DNA of 64,000 nt from Leifsonia sp. Root4 (GCF_001425085.1 NZ_LMDN01000001.1:943100-1007099), one strand, 5' to 3'; positions 25,915 through 35,346 are shown, counted from the first letter of the stretch. A program made the numbers and translations. Notes: generated from the sequence alone by a model not told the origin.

Positions 25915-27709
25915 TCTCGTCGAAGGGTTCGAGCTCGATCTCGCCGAGCGCCTCACGGATGCGGAACTCGCGACTTTCTCCGGCAAGACTTCTGTGTTCC
26001 CGCACTCTGCCGTGCTCACCGTCGACAAGTGCATCCAGATGACAGGCCTGCTTGGTCGGGTCCTCGAGTGGCGTGCGGAAGATCGGTTGGGAAAACACCC
26101 GGGCGGGCCAGCCCCGTACGTGAACGATCACGCAATGCTTGTCGTGATGTTACTGCTGGCTCGAGAGCATGCACCACTAAACATCACGGAAATGGCGAAC
26201 GTTCTACACCGGCGCCTTTCTCCGGAATCGCGCGAGTTCCTCAGGATTCCAAACTCGCTTCCGCCGCGCCAAGGAGGTGGCGGCACCGAGAGGAAGAACT
26301 GGTTCAACCAGGCGTACAACGCGTTCCACCGCCTGGTCGACACCATGGACCCACATCTCGACACAAAGAAGACGCGGCGATACCTCCTCACGAACGAGCA
26401 GCGCGAGAAGATCTTCACGGGCCGCGACAGAAACATGATGCGGCGCCGCAAAGAACGGCTCGACCTGTTCTCAGAGAAGTTCGTGCAGATGACATTCACG
26501 ATGCAGCCACGACGCCTCCGGAGGTTGCAGCGTCGGGCTAATCTTTCCGTCGACCAGACCCCGATTCCAGTCTTCAGCAAGAAGGGCACCAAACGCGACA
26601 AGCAAGCTAAGGGCATGGAAGAGCGACTTGTCGCCGAGATTGATGCCGCCTGGTATGTCAAGGGTGAAGAGTACATCTGGGGATTCGCCGCAAACTTCAT
26701 CATTAACACCGCAGACACTCCAGGGACGAAGCCCAACTACCCGATCACCATTCGCGCATTCAACCTCAGCAAGCCGGGTGAGCAAATAGGTGAAGAAGCT
26801 GTCAAGCTCGCGCGACAGCTCGTACAGGCCGGGCATGTGCCGGGGCGTTTCACCGCCGACCGTGGATACTTCCCAAACGAGAAGGTGTCCAACCTTCATC
26901 GTCCGCTCCGGGACATGGAATTCGACCTCGTGTTTGATATGAAGCGCACCGAGTTCGGAAAACAAGACGGTGGGCAAAACGGCACGATCTATGTCGAGGG
27001 CGAGCACCTCTGCCCGGGCACCCCGAAAGACCTCATCAACCTTTCCGTTCGCGCGGAGGCGAAAGAATTCGATGAGCACACATACAGAACCCTCATCGAC
27101 GAACGAGCACGATACGCAGCGCGCAACAAGGAGAAGCCTGACGCGGACGGCAAAGTGAAGAAGATGTGCCCGGCACTTGGTCCCCAAGCAAAGATCGAGT
27201 GCCCACTGCGAGAAATCCACCCCGAGTCCTCAAAGAAGACGAAGCCTCGAGTGCTGAAGAAGAACCTCCCGGAGAAGCCGCCGGCGATCTGCTGCCAATC
27301 TTCAGCCGTGTTCGAGGAGAACGACGACACGATCCGCTTTGCGCAAAGGTATCGCTTCCAATCTTCGGAATGGGCCCAGATCTACAAGTTCGATCGAAAT
27401 GCCGTCGAGGGCATGAACGGGTATATCAAGAACGATGCCCACGAGTCGCTCTCGAACCCACAACGTCGTTCTGCGCGCGGAATGGCCGCGCAACAAGTTC
27501 TCATCACAATGCTCGTCATCTCGGCGAACATGCGGAAGCTACAGTCGTTCCTCGCGGAGGAGGGGCGCGAGATTTTCCAGAAGATTGAGAGGCGCTACCC
27601 CGAGTCGCGTCGACGGGACCGGAAGGCACACAGCAAGTACAAGCGCACTTGGGGACCGGCACCAGACGTGGTCATCGTTGAAGGCAGATCCGACCCTCTG
27701 AGAACATAG
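25907..27709 (+). CDS. DDE transposase with Cys-containing insertion
   Basis: A 600-residue RNase-H-fold transposase. Catalytic triad candidates are D216 (SVDQTPIP), D318 (TADRGYFP) and E501 (NAVEGMNGYIK). Between D318 and E501 lies an insertion with cysteines in HLCPGT, KKMCPALGP, KIECPL and AICCQ, which could bind zinc. An N-terminal helical domain (about 60-200) and a basic tail (YPESRRRDRKAHSKYKR) complete it. I chose the ATG at 25907, inside the upstream gene's last codons, for translational coupling. No terminal inverted repeats were found by eye. It resembles large actinobacterial IS transposases but I cannot name the IS family. Confidence 0.8.
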   Translation: MTDLVEGFELDLAERLTDAELATFSGKTSVFPHSAVLTVDKCIQMTGLLGRVLEWRAEDRLGKHPGGPAPYVNDHAMLVVMLLLAREHAPLNITEMANVLHRRLSPESREFLRIPNSLPPRQGGGGTERKNWFNQAYNAFHRLVDTMDPHLDTKKTRRYLLTNEQREKIFTGRDRNMMRRRKERLDLFSEKFVQMTFTMQPRRLRRLQRRANLSVDQTPIPVFSKKGTKRDKQAKGMEERLVAEIDAAWYVKGEEYIWGFAANFIINTADTPGTKPNYPITIRAFNLSKPGEQIGEEAVKLARQLVQAGHVPGRFTADRGYFPNEKVSNLHRPLRDMEFDLVFDMKRTEFGKQDGGQNGTIYVEGEHLCPGTPKDLINLSVRAEAKEFDEHTYRTLIDERARYAARNKEKPDADGKVKKMCPALGPQAKIECPLREIHPESSKKTKPRVLKKNLPEKPPAICCQSSAVFEENDDTIRFAQRYRFQSSEWAQIYKFDRNAVEGMNGYIKNDAHESLSNPQRRSARGMAAQQVLITMLVISANMRKLQSFLAEEGREIFQKIERRYPESRRRDRKAHSKYKRTWGPAPDVVIVEGRSDPLRT

Positions 27710-27901
27710 GCCTGCCTCCAGGCCACCCAACTGATTCATTCGCGCCGAACAGGGCGCTATTTGTGCTGCCCCCGATCGACAGATTCACACCCGGGTCAAG
27801 GACAGACGGCGCCAGCCTGCCGTAAAACTGGCGCTTGGGCCCAGCAGCGAGGTCCGTACAGGACTTGGCCGGTGAAGAAAACCGATAACGGTCAAGAAAC
27901 G

Positions 27902-27938
27902 AAGAAGAGGGCCTCCGCAATGCGGAGGCCCTCTTCTT
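27902..27938. terminator. Strong bidirectional terminator
   Basis: A perfect 17-bp stem (AAGAAGAGGGCCTCCGC and complement) around loop AAT, followed by TT on the plus strand and preceded by AA-rich sequence. It can end the transposase transcript on plus and the tRNA-Ser transcript on minus. Confidence 0.8.
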
Positions 27939-27987
27939 TTGATCCCAGTTCTTAGAACGAAATCGACCAGACCCTAGAAGGGCCCAA

Positions 27988-28077
27988 TGGCGGTACCGGT
28001 GGGATTTGAACCCACGGTGGACTTTCACCCACACAACTTTTCGAGAGTTGCACCTTCGGCCGCTCGGACACGGTACC
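27988..28077 (-). tRNA. tRNA-Ser(CGA)
   Basis: Minus-strand sequence folds as a class II tRNA of 90 nt including encoded CCA: acceptor GGTACCG/CGGTACC, anticodon loop CTCGAAA with anticodon CGA, a long variable arm, and T loop TTCAAAT. It sits at the edge of the accessory region. Confidence 0.93.
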
Positions 28078-28129
28078 GCGGATTAGTTTAGTTGCGAGAG
28101 GCGCCGAGCGCGAATCGAGGGCGTCAATC

Positions 28130-28165
28130 ACGGATGCCGCGCGCGTCGCGCGATGCGGCATCCGT
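28130..28165. repeat. Hairpin upstream of radA
   Basis: An 11-bp inverted repeat ACGGATGCCGC/GCGGCATCCGT with additional inner GC pairing, 65 bp before radA. The arms contain the GGATGCCG octamer that is abundant in this genome section. Confidence 0.5.
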
Positions 28166-28229
28166 GCTCTCTGGCCTGGCACCGGCCCCGACAGGCACCC
28201 CTGTCAGAGCAGCAGGCTAACCTCGGAGC

Positions 28230-29627
28230 ATGGCCAAATCCGTGAGTTCCTTCCGCTGTGTCGAGTGCGGGTGGACCAGCATTCGTTGGGTCGGGCGATG
28301 CGGTGAATGCCAGCAGTGGGGCTCCGTTCAGGACCTCGCCGATCAGGCCGGACCGGCACGCACTCTGCGGCCGGTGCAGATCTCTGACGCTCGCTCCGCC
28401 CGGCCGATCACGGCGGTGACGACCGAGTCCGTGCAGCACTGGCCGAGCGGCATCGCCGAGTTCGATCGCGTTCTCGGCGGCGGCATCGTTCCCGGTGCGG
28501 CGATCCTGCTGAGCGGCGAACCCGGTGTCGGCAAGTCCACGCTGCTGCTGGAGGTGGCGGCCCGTGCGGCGGCGACGGGCCAGAAGGTGCTCTACGTCAG
28601 CGCCGAGGAATCGGTGCAGCAGGTTCGTCTGCGCGCCGAACGCACGAATGCGCTCGTACCGACCCTCTACCTGGCCGCCGAAACCGATCTCGCGACGATC
28701 CTCGGCCAGATCGACGCCGTCGAACCACAGCTGCTCATCGTCGACTCGGTGCAGACCGTCGCCAGCTCGCTCTCCGACGGTCTCGCCGGCCAGCCCAGCC
28801 AGGTGCGCGAGGTCGCGTCGACGCTCATCCGCGTGGCGAAGGACCGCCACCTTCCCGTTTTGCTCGTCGGCCACGTGACGAAGGATGGCTCGATCGCCGG
28901 GCCGCGACTGCTTGAGCACCTCGTTGACGTCGTGTGCCAGTTCGAGGGCGATCGGCAGACAGCGCTGCGCTTCGTGCGTGCGCTGAAGAACCGATTCGGA
29001 CCGACCGACGAGGTCGGCTGCTTCGAGATGACCGGAGACGGCATCGCCGAGGTGCCAGATCCCAGCGGGCTTTTCCTCAGCCGGGGCGCGACCGGCGTCA
29101 GCGGCACCTGCGTCACCGTCGCCCTCGAGGGGCGGCGTGCGCTCCCCGTCGAGGTGCAGGCGCTGCTCGTCAAGTCCACCGGGCCCCAGCCGCGGCGCGT
29201 GGTCAACGGCGTCGACCCTTCGCGGGTGGCGATGATCCTCGCCGTGCTCGAGCGCCGGGCCAAGCTCTCCGGCGTCGGGCAGCTCGATGTCTACATCTCC
29301 ACCGTCGGCGGGGTGCGGCTGAGCGAACCCGCCGCCGACCTCGCCATTGCCGTCGCCATCGCCTCCGCGATGCATGACCGCCCGGTCCCCCACGATATGG
29401 CCGCCTACGGCGAGATCAGCCTGGCCGGGGAGGTGCGCCCGGTCACGGCCGGCAAGCTCCGCGGGGCCGAGGCCAGACGGCTCGGCTTCAACAAGATCCT
29501 GGATGCCGAACTCGGCAGCGTCACGGCCGCACTCGAACGGCTGCGGCTCGCCGGGCCGGGCACCCCGGCCGAGCAGCGCCAGCAACGGGCGGAGAGTCGC
29601 GAACGGGAGCTCGACGGCGCGTTCTGA
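28230..29627 (+). CDS. radA: DNA repair protein RadA
   Basis: A 465-residue RecA-family ATPase that drives branch migration in recombination. It has the N-terminal zinc finger (C10, C13, C24, C27), Walker A GEPGVGKS (96-103), the RadA-specific KNRFG motif (253-257), and the C-terminal Lon-like domain with GGVRLSEPAADLAIAVAIASA and ISLAGEVRPV. Length matches the family. It starts ATG at 28230 and stands alone on the plus strand. Confidence 0.96.
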   Translation: MAKSVSSFRCVECGWTSIRWVGRCGECQQWGSVQDLADQAGPARTLRPVQISDARSARPITAVTTESVQHWPSGIAEFDRVLGGGIVPGAAILLSGEPGVGKSTLLLEVAARAAATGQKVLYVSAEESVQQVRLRAERTNALVPTLYLAAETDLATILGQIDAVEPQLLIVDSVQTVASSLSDGLAGQPSQVREVASTLIRVAKDRHLPVLLVGHVTKDGSIAGPRLLEHLVDVVCQFEGDRQTALRFVRALKNRFGPTDEVGCFEMTGDGIAEVPDPSGLFLSRGATGVSGTCVTVALEGRRALPVEVQALLVKSTGPQPRRVVNGVDPSRVAMILAVLERRAKLSGVGQLDVYISTVGGVRLSEPAADLAIAVAIASAMHDRPVPHDMAAYGEISLAGEVRPVTAGKLRGAEARRLGFNKILDAELGSVTAALERLRLAGPGTPAEQRQQRAESRERELDGAF

Positions 29628-29648
29628 GTCGGAGCCCTGAAGCCGAGC

Positions 29649-30110
29649 CTAGAGCTCGAGCGCGGCCAGCAGCTCGGCCGGCGAGGCCTGCATCGGGTGG
29701 GGGCCGGCGATGTCCAAGAACACCGTCGTGATCTGCTCGCTGTAGCGACGCAGGAAGGTCTTCAGCCACTCCGGGCCCTGCAGGCCGACGGCGGGCGGAA
29801 GGTTCGCCGGCTTATTGCGCGCATCGCTGAAGAGCAGCAGCGCGATCTCGCCCGTGTTCGGGTCGCGGTATGTCCACACCTCACCCGACTCAAGCGGTCG
29901 ATCCCGGTCACCGGCCTTCATCAGCGGGACGATCGTGTTGCCGTTGCGCAACGCGAGTGCGACCGCGGCCATGTCCTGGCGCTCGAGCGCCTCGGCGAGG
30001 GCCTGCGAACGGAACTCCTCGGCGCCCGGGCCCTTCTTCGCGGCCTTGGCCGCCTTGCTCGCCGGGTGCCCGCCCACGCGCTTGGTCTTCTTCTGAGCTC
30101 CGGATGCCAT
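29649..30110 (-). CDS. SseB-family protein
   Basis: A 153-residue protein with a basic N-terminal stretch (QKKTKRVGGHPASKAAKAAKK) and a domain with LALRNGNTIVPLMKAGDRDRP, EVWTYRDPNTGEIALLLFSDARN and a C-terminal VFLDIAGPHPMQASPAELLAAL. This fits the SseB N-domain family, of unclear function in actinobacteria. It is convergent with radA. Confidence 0.65.
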   Translation of the reverse strand: MASGAQKKTKRVGGHPASKAAKAAKKGPGAEEFRSQALAEALERQDMAAVALALRNGNTIVPLMKAGDRDRPLESGEVWTYRDPNTGEIALLLFSDARNKPANLPPAVGLQGPEWLKTFLRRYSEQITTVFLDIAGPHPMQASPAELLAALEL

Positions 30111-30311
30111 GACTCCAGCCTAGCCAAAGCCGATCGCCCGGCCCCCGGCCGTTCGCTCGCGGCGTGCGCTCGGCCGGTGTTGCGGTGAACACGCCGAGCG
30201 GGGCGCCCGTTCGTGCGGCGTGGCGCCAGAATCACCGGCCGAGCGCCCGCGCAGGAGGGCCAGCGGAGGACAACGGAGGGACACCGAACAGCAGCTCAGC
30301 GCCGAAGGCCG

Positions 30312-30944
30312 CTAGTTGAGGATGAACTGCTTCGAGCTGGCTGATTCCACGCCGTCGACACTCACCGACAGGTGGTAGGAGGCGCCCCCGGCTGGAGCCG
30401 AGTCGCGTTCGGCGGAGTCACAGGTGTCAGGCGATGAACGGGTGCGGTCCCAGACGATCGGCGCGGCCGACTTCACGGGCTCCCCCGGTTTCAGCTCGAA
30501 CGGCACATCGCTGGATTCCGTCTGGCAGTCGGTCGAGGTCCAGTAGACGTCCTCGCCGCTCTTGACGGTGAAGACCTGGGCAGCCGTGCCGACGTTGAGG
30601 GTGCACGCCGTTGCTCCGGTATTCGTCACGACGAGCGAGAGCTCCGGCTGCTGGTCGGCCGCGTAGTCGCCGGCGTCGGTGACGGCCTCGACCGTGACAA
30701 CCTCAGGCGCGCACGCCCCGTCGGCGGAGGCAGGGGCCGTCGGGCCCGTGCTGCTGCCGGGATCCGTCGTCTGATTGGAAGAGCCGGTGGAATCGGGTTT
30801 CTGCGCCTCGGCGTTGCCACCGGGCCGCACGATGATCAGCACGACGACAACGATGACGGCGAGCAGACCGAGCAGGACTACGAGCCTCCGGCGCCAGTAG
30901 ACCTTGCTGGGCTGGGGGCCGACGGGATTCTTGATCGTCGACAT
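30312..30944 (-). CDS. Membrane-anchored extracytoplasmic protein
   Basis: A 210-residue protein with a short cytoplasmic N-terminus, one transmembrane helix (about 23-44), a Ser/Thr/Pro linker and an extracellular beta-rich domain with several cysteines (GACAPEVV, TACTLNVG, STDCQTE, PDTCDSA), likely paired. DUF4232-like in character, but not confirmed. Unknown role. Confidence 0.65.
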   Translation of the reverse strand: MSTIKNPVGPQPSKVYWRRRLVVLLGLLAVIVVVVLIIVRPGGNAEAQKPDSTGSSNQTTDPGSSTGPTAPASADGACAPEVVTVEAVTDAGDYAADQQPELSLVVTNTGATACTLNVGTAAQVFTVKSGEDVYWTSTDCQTESSDVPFELKPGEPVKSAAPIVWDRTRSSPDTCDSAERDSAPAGGASYHLSVSVDGVESASSKQFILN

Positions 30945-31025
30945 GCCATCAGGCTAGAACGCCACATGCGCTTTGCCCGGCATTTACCCGGTGATTCAGC
31001 GCTTTCGCAGGCTGGGCCGGGCGCG

Positions 31026-31532
31026 TCAGAGGCGCTTGAGCATGCGGGTGTTGCCAAGGGTGTTCGGCTTGACCCTCGCCAGATCGAGGAACTCGGCGAC
31101 GCCCTCGTCCGGTGAACGCACGAGCTCGGCGTAGACCTCGGGCGCCACCGTCTCCGTGCCCATGTCGGCGAATCCGTGACGCACGAAGAACGGCACCTCG
31201 AAGGTGAGGCAGAACACGCGGGAGAGGCCGAGCTCGCGGGCATCGTCGATCAGCCGGTCGAGCAGGGCGTGACCGACGCCGGTGCCGCGCCACGCCCGCG
31301 AGACGGCGAGCGTGCGCACCTCGGCGAGGTCTTGCCACATCACGTGCAGCGCGCCGCATCCGATGATCTCACCGGTATCGCTCTCGGCGACCCGGAACTC
31401 CTGCACCGCCTCGTAGAAGACGACGAGGTCCTTGCCGAGCAGGATTCGCTCCTGCACGAGCGGTTCGATCAGGCGCTGGATGTCGGGGACGTCGCTCGTG
31501 CGTGCGCGACGCACCGTGAATTGCTGAGCCAC
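31026..31532 (-). CDS. GNAT N-acetyltransferase, N-acetylglutamate-synthase-like
   Basis: A 168-residue acetyltransferase starting at GTG (31532). The acetyl-CoA loop is RAWRGTGVGHALLDRL, followed by LGLSRVFCLTFEVPFFVRHGF. The size and the N-terminal VRRARTSDVPDIQRLIEPLV match the short single-domain amino-acid N-acetyltransferase (NAGS) of actinobacteria, which makes N-acetylglutamate for arginine synthesis. No other arg gene is near, so the assignment rests on motif similarity. Confidence 0.75.
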   Translation of the reverse strand: MAQQFTVRRARTSDVPDIQRLIEPLVQERILLGKDLVVFYEAVQEFRVAESDTGEIIGCGALHVMWQDLAEVRTLAVSRAWRGTGVGHALLDRLIDDARELGLSRVFCLTFEVPFFVRHGFADMGTETVAPEVYAELVRSPDEGVAEFLDLARVKPNTLGNTRMLKRL

Positions 31533-31647
31533 CCTGGCACCCTTCTGTCTGCGTGCATCCAGCGTACTGCCGCCACACTCCGTCGCCGCGCGTGCCCAGC
31601 AGCAGCCGCACGTTGTGAGACAGCGCGTTGCGATGCGGTGGCACGCA

Positions 31648-31681
31648 ACAGGCCCCGGCAGCCGGAGCTGTCGGGGCCTGT
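31648..31681 (-). terminator. clpC terminator
   Basis: A 14-bp stem (ACAGGCCCCGGCAG with CTGTCGGGGCCTGT, one G-T pair) and loop CCGGAG, starting 31 bp past the clpC stop. Confidence 0.65.
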
Positions 31682-31712
31682 GACGCGCGGGGGCGCGGTG
31701 GTTGTGCTGTGC

Positions 31713-34235
31713 CTAGCCGGCGATCGCGATGCCCGGCGTGACCGGACCGGTGCCGAGTGCGGCTCCGGCGTTCACGTTGGATGTCGCGGCGACCGAACGC
31801 TGCGTGGTGGTGAAGACGAACTTGCCATCGACGAAGTCCACGTGCACGTGGTCGCCCGAGTTGAGCTCGCCGTGCAGGATCTTCTCGGAGAGCAGGTCCT
31901 CCACCTCGTGCTGGACGGCACGACGGAGCGGACGCGCACCGAGGGCGGGGTCGAAGCCGACCTCGATGAGGCGCTCCTTGGCGGCGAGGGTGAGCTCGAC
32001 CGTCATGTCGCGGTCCAGCATCCGCTCGGAAAGACGCTTGATGAACAGGTCCACGATCTGCAGCAGCTCCGGCTTGCTCAGCTGCGGGAAGACGATCGTC
32101 TCGTCGACACGGTTGAGGAACTCGGGCTTGAAGTGCTTCTTCAGCTCTTCGACGACCTTGCCCTTCATGATGTCGTACCCGACCGCGCTGTCACCCTCGA
32201 CCTGGAAGCCGACGGGACCGCCGGAGATGCCCTTCGAACCGAGGTTCGTGGTCATGATGATGACGGTGTTCTTGAAGTCGACGACTCGGCCCTGACCGTC
32301 GGTCAGGCGGCCCTCCTCGAGCACCTGCAGCAGCGAGTTGAAGATGTCCGGGTGGGCCTTCTCGATCTCGTCGAAGAGCACGACGGAGAACGGCTTGCGG
32401 CGCACCTTCTCGGTGAGCTGGCCACCCTCTTCGAAGCCGACGAATCCAGGAGGAGCACCGAACAGGCGCGAGACCGTGTGCTTCTCGCCGTACTCACTCA
32501 TGTCGAGCGAGATGATGGCGTCTTCGTCGTCGAACAGGAACTCGGCGAGCGCCTTGGCCAGCTCCGTCTTTCCGACACCGGTCGGACCGGCGAAGATGAA
32601 CGAGCCGGAGGGGCGCTTCGGGTCCTTCAGGCCGGCACGGGTGCGGCGAATCGTCTTGGAGAGCGCCGAGATGGCCTCCTCCTGACCGATGACGCGCTGG
32701 TGCAGGGCCTTCTCCATGAAGACGAGTCGCGAGGACTCCTCCTCGGTGAGCTTGAACACGGGGATGCCGGTGGCCTGAGCGAGCACCTCGGCGATGAGTC
32801 CCTCATCCACGACGGCGGTCGTCTTGACGTCGCCGGACTTCCACTGCTTCTCGAGGCGCAGACGCTCGCCGAGGAGGTTCTTCTCCTCGTCACGCAGGCT
32901 GGCGGCCTTCTCGAAGTCCTGGTCCTCGATGGCGGCTTCCTTGTTGCCACGCACGACGGCGATCTTCTCGTCGAACTCGCGCAGCTCGGGCGGGCTCGAG
33001 AGGATCGAGAGGCGCAGGCGTGCGCCGGCCTCGTCGATCAGGTCGATGGCCTTGTCCGGCAGGAAGCGGTCGGCGATGTAGCGGTCGGCGAGGTTCGCCG
33101 CCGCGACGATGGCACCGTCGGTGATGGACACCTTGTGGTGCGCCTCGTAGCGGTCGCGGAGACCCTTGAGGATGTTGATCGTGTGCGGCAGGCTCGGCTC
33201 CGCTACCTGGATCGACTGGAAGCGACGCTCGAGTGCGGCATCCTTCTCGAAGTGCTTGCGGTACTCGTCGAGGGTCGTCGCACCGATGGTCTGCAGCTCG
33301 CCACGGGCCAGCAGCGGCTTCAGAATCGAGGCCGCGTCGATGGCGCCCTCTGCGGCACCGGCACCGACGAGCGTGTGGATCTCGTCGATGAAGATGATGA
33401 TGTCGCCGCGGGTGCGGATCTCCTTGGTGACCTTCTTCAGGCGCTCCTCGAAGTCACCGCGGTAGCGGCTTCCGGCGATGAGCGAACCGAGGTCGAGCGA
33501 GTAGAGCTGCTTGTCCTTGAGTGTCTCGGGCACGTCGCCCTTGACGATGGCCTGGGCGAGGCCCTCGACGACGGCGGTCTTGCCGACGCCGGGCTCACCG
33601 ATCAGCACGGGGTTGTTCTTGGATCGACGCGAGAGGATCTGCATCACGCGCTCGATTTCCTTCTCGCGCCCGATCACGGGGTCGAGCTTGCCGTCGCGGG
33701 CAGCCTGCGTGAGGTTGCGGCCGAACTGGTCGAGGATCTGCGAGCCGCCCTGGGCCTGCGTCTGCTCGTTGGCGCCGACGGCGACCTGCTCCTTGCCCTG
33801 GTAGCCGGAGAGAAGCTGGATGACCTGCTGGCGCACGCGGTTGAGGTCGGCGCCGAGCTTGACGAGAACCTGAGCTGCGACGCCCTCACCCTCGCGGATG
33901 AGGCCGAGCAGGATGTGCTCGGTTCCGATGTAGTTGTGGCCGAGCTGCAGCGCCTCGCGCAGTGAGAGCTCGAGCACCTTCTTCGCGCGCGGCGTGAAGG
34001 GAATGTGGCCGGTCGGCTGCTGCTGACCCTGACCGATGATGTCCTGCACCTGCTCGCGCACGGCGTCGAGCGAAATGCCGAGGGACTCGAGCGCCTTGGC
34101 CGCGACACCCTCGCCCTCGTGGATCAGCCCGAGCAGAATGTGCTCGGTTCCGATGTAGTTGTGGTTGAGCATCTTGGCCTCTTCCTGGGCCAAGACAACG
34201 ACGCGGCGGGCACGGTCGGTAAATCTCTCGAACAT
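31713..34235 (-). CDS. clpC: ATP-dependent Clp protease ATPase subunit ClpC
   Basis: An 840-residue AAA+ unfoldase for ClpP. Two Clp_N repeats (each with [15 protein letters not shown]-like sequence) occupy the first 145 residues. The first AAA module has Walker A GEPGVGKT, the UVR-like middle region contains [19 protein letters not shown], and the second AAA module has GPTGVGKTE. An LGF-type ClpP loop region and a long C-terminus follow. Two ATGs are adjacent; the second (34235) has better spacing to GGAG. The 929-codon frame antisense to it is a shadow. Confidence 0.95.
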   Translation of the reverse strand: MFERFTDRARRVVVLAQEEAKMLNHNYIGTEHILLGLIHEGEGVAAKALESLGISLDAVREQVQDIIGQGQQQPTGHIPFTPRAKKVLELSLREALQLGHNYIGTEHILLGLIREGEGVAAQVLVKLGADLNRVRQQVIQLLSGYQGKEQVAVGANEQTQAQGGSQILDQFGRNLTQAARDGKLDPVIGREKEIERVMQILSRRSKNNPVLIGEPGVGKTAVVEGLAQAIVKGDVPETLKDKQLYSLDLGSLIAGSRYRGDFEERLKKVTKEIRTRGDIIIFIDEIHTLVGAGAAEGAIDAASILKPLLARGELQTIGATTLDEYRKHFEKDAALERRFQSIQVAEPSLPHTINILKGLRDRYEAHHKVSITDGAIVAAANLADRYIADRFLPDKAIDLIDEAGARLRLSILSSPPELREFDEKIAVVRGNKEAAIEDQDFEKAASLRDEEKNLLGERLRLEKQWKSGDVKTTAVVDEGLIAEVLAQATGIPVFKLTEEESSRLVFMEKALHQRVIGQEEAISALSKTIRRTRAGLKDPKRPSGSFIFAGPTGVGKTELAKALAEFLFDDEDAIISLDMSEYGEKHTVSRLFGAPPGFVGFEEGGQLTEKVRRKPFSVVLFDEIEKAHPDIFNSLLQVLEEGRLTDGQGRVVDFKNTVIIMTTNLGSKGISGGPVGFQVEGDSAVGYDIMKGKVVEELKKHFKPEFLNRVDETIVFPQLSKPELLQIVDLFIKRLSERMLDRDMTVELTLAAKERLIEVGFDPALGARPLRRAVQHEVEDLLSEKILHGELNSGDHVHVDFVDGKFVFTTTQRSVAATSNVNAGAALGTGPVTPGIAIAG

Positions 34236-34385
34236 CATCACTCCTCGCGACGCCACGCAGGTATGCGGCGCCGATACATAGAGAGTAACCAGCGCAGAGT
34301 CCGCGTGTGCCTGTGTTCGCCCAGAGCATGACGATGTGACACGGGATGCCGCGGACGCCCGATACAACGCACAGCCGCCGCACAG

Positions 34386-34427
34386 TTGACAGCCCCGGCA
34401 TCCGGCCGTACCTTAACGATAATCGTT
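34386..34427 (+). promoter_or_regulatory. Promoter with operator palindrome for the DUF2975/XRE pair
   Basis: TTGACA (34386-34391), 17 bp, TACCTT (34409-34414). Directly after the -10 is the 13-bp palindrome AACGATAATCGTT (34415-34427) and an overlapping CGATAA...TTATCG repeat to 34434. This is the right place for autorepression by the XRE protein. Confidence 0.65.
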
Positions 34428-34456
34428 GTTATCGATAAACGTGAAGGAGCATGACA

Positions 34457-35074
34457 ATGCGCACTGCGCCCAACTACACCATCAAGCGGTCAGACGCCGT
34501 CGGACTGTGGATCTTCATGGTGGCCGGTGCCGCGATCGCCCTGTGGACGGGCATCGCCGCGTTCCAGCGGATCATGGAGGTGCTGCCGAACAGGGATGTC
34601 GCCGTGCTCGGGCAGTTCGCCGGCACCATCGCGTCCGCTCCGATCGGCGTCGACGGTTCCCCCGTGGACGTCGAGCTCGAGCAGGCCATGCTCACCGTGC
34701 CCGCCCTACCGGTCGCGGCGCTCTGGGCGATCGTGATCCAGCAGATCGTGGTTGTCATCACCGTGCTCACCGTGGTGGTCGCGCTAATCTGGCTCGGCCG
34801 GAACGTGACACGCAGCGTCGTGTTCAGCCGCACCAACACCGTGCTCGTCAGCACGGCGGGAATCGTGGGGCTGGTCGGCTACGCCGCCGTGCCCTTCCTC
34901 GGCAACATGGCGGCGAATGGCGCCTTCGCGGTGCTGAGCGAGCGCACCTTCGATAACGTGATCATCTCCGTCGAGCCGTTCAGCCTCATGCTCCTGGCGT
35001 TCGTCGCCGCGCTGATGAGCACGGTCTTCGCGATCGGCGAACGCCTGCAGCGCGACACCGATGGGCTGGTCTGA
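34457..35074 (+). CDS. DUF2975 membrane protein
   Basis: A 205-residue protein with four transmembrane segments (about 20-38, 88-113, 125-145, 170-190), matching the DUF2975 type that is usually paired with a small YozG-like XRE regulator. ATG 34457 is preferred over 34451 because AAGGAG lies 7 bases before it. The stop overlaps the regulator's ATG by one base. Confidence 0.75.
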   Translation: MRTAPNYTIKRSDAVGLWIFMVAGAAIALWTGIAAFQRIMEVLPNRDVAVLGQFAGTIASAPIGVDGSPVDVELEQAMLTVPALPVAALWAIVIQQIVVVITVLTVVVALIWLGRNVTRSVVFSRTNTVLVSTAGIVGLVGYAAVPFLGNMAANGAFAVLSERTFDNVIISVEPFSLMLLAFVAALMSTVFAIGERLQRDTDGLV

Positions 35075-35307
35075 TGGCCCCCGCCGAGAGCGATGACGAC
35101 GGCATCCGCTGCCGACTCGACGAGCTGCTTATCGAGCGCGGCATGACGCTGACGCGGCTGAGCGAGCTGGTGGGCGTGAGCATCGTGAACCTCAGCGTGC
35201 TGAAGAACGACCGGGCCCGCGCCATCCGCTTCTCGACCCTGCAGGCGATCTGCGACGCGCTGGACTGCGAGGTGGGCGAGCTCCTGGTGCGCACCCGGCG
35301 CGGCTGA
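35074..35307 (+). CDS. Small XRE-family regulator (YozG-like)
   Basis: A 77-residue protein consisting almost only of a helix-turn-helix (RCRLDELLIERGMTLTRLSELVGVSIVNLSVLKND...ALDCEVGELL). This is the Cro/C1 type of the YozG group, which occurs with DUF2975. It is coupled to the membrane gene and probably binds the palindrome in their shared promoter. Confidence 0.85.
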   Translation: MAPAESDDDGIRCRLDELLIERGMTLTRLSELVGVSIVNLSVLKNDRARAIRFSTLQAICDALDCEVGELLVRTRRG

Positions 35308-35346
35308 GCGCTCCCCTCGACTGCGGACCTCCGCTGCAAAAAAAGT

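Larger units (their letters stand above)
23033..27709 (+). mobile_element. Composite recombinase/transposase element next to tRNA-Ser
   Basis: Two HTH/recombinase modules followed by the DDE transposase form a contiguous block with short or overlapping gaps. It adjoins tRNA-Ser(CGA) at 27988, a common integration border. I could not find terminal inverted repeats, a target-site duplication or a second copy of the tRNA 3' end, so the limits given are those of the genes only. Confidence 0.5.

Noticed and set aside
27339-27346. Additional TTGCGCAA octamers (here and at 29944-29951)
   Set aside because: Both lie inside coding sequences (transposase and SseB-like gene), away from promoters, and are best explained by chance.
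28128-29585. 485-codon open frame antisense to radA
   Set aside because: RadA zinc finger, Walker A and KNRFG motif prove the plus strand.
31176-33965. 929-codon open frame antisense to clpC
   Set aside because: ClpC has complete AAA motifs on the minus strand; the antisense translation is Asp/Glu/Leu-rich shadow.
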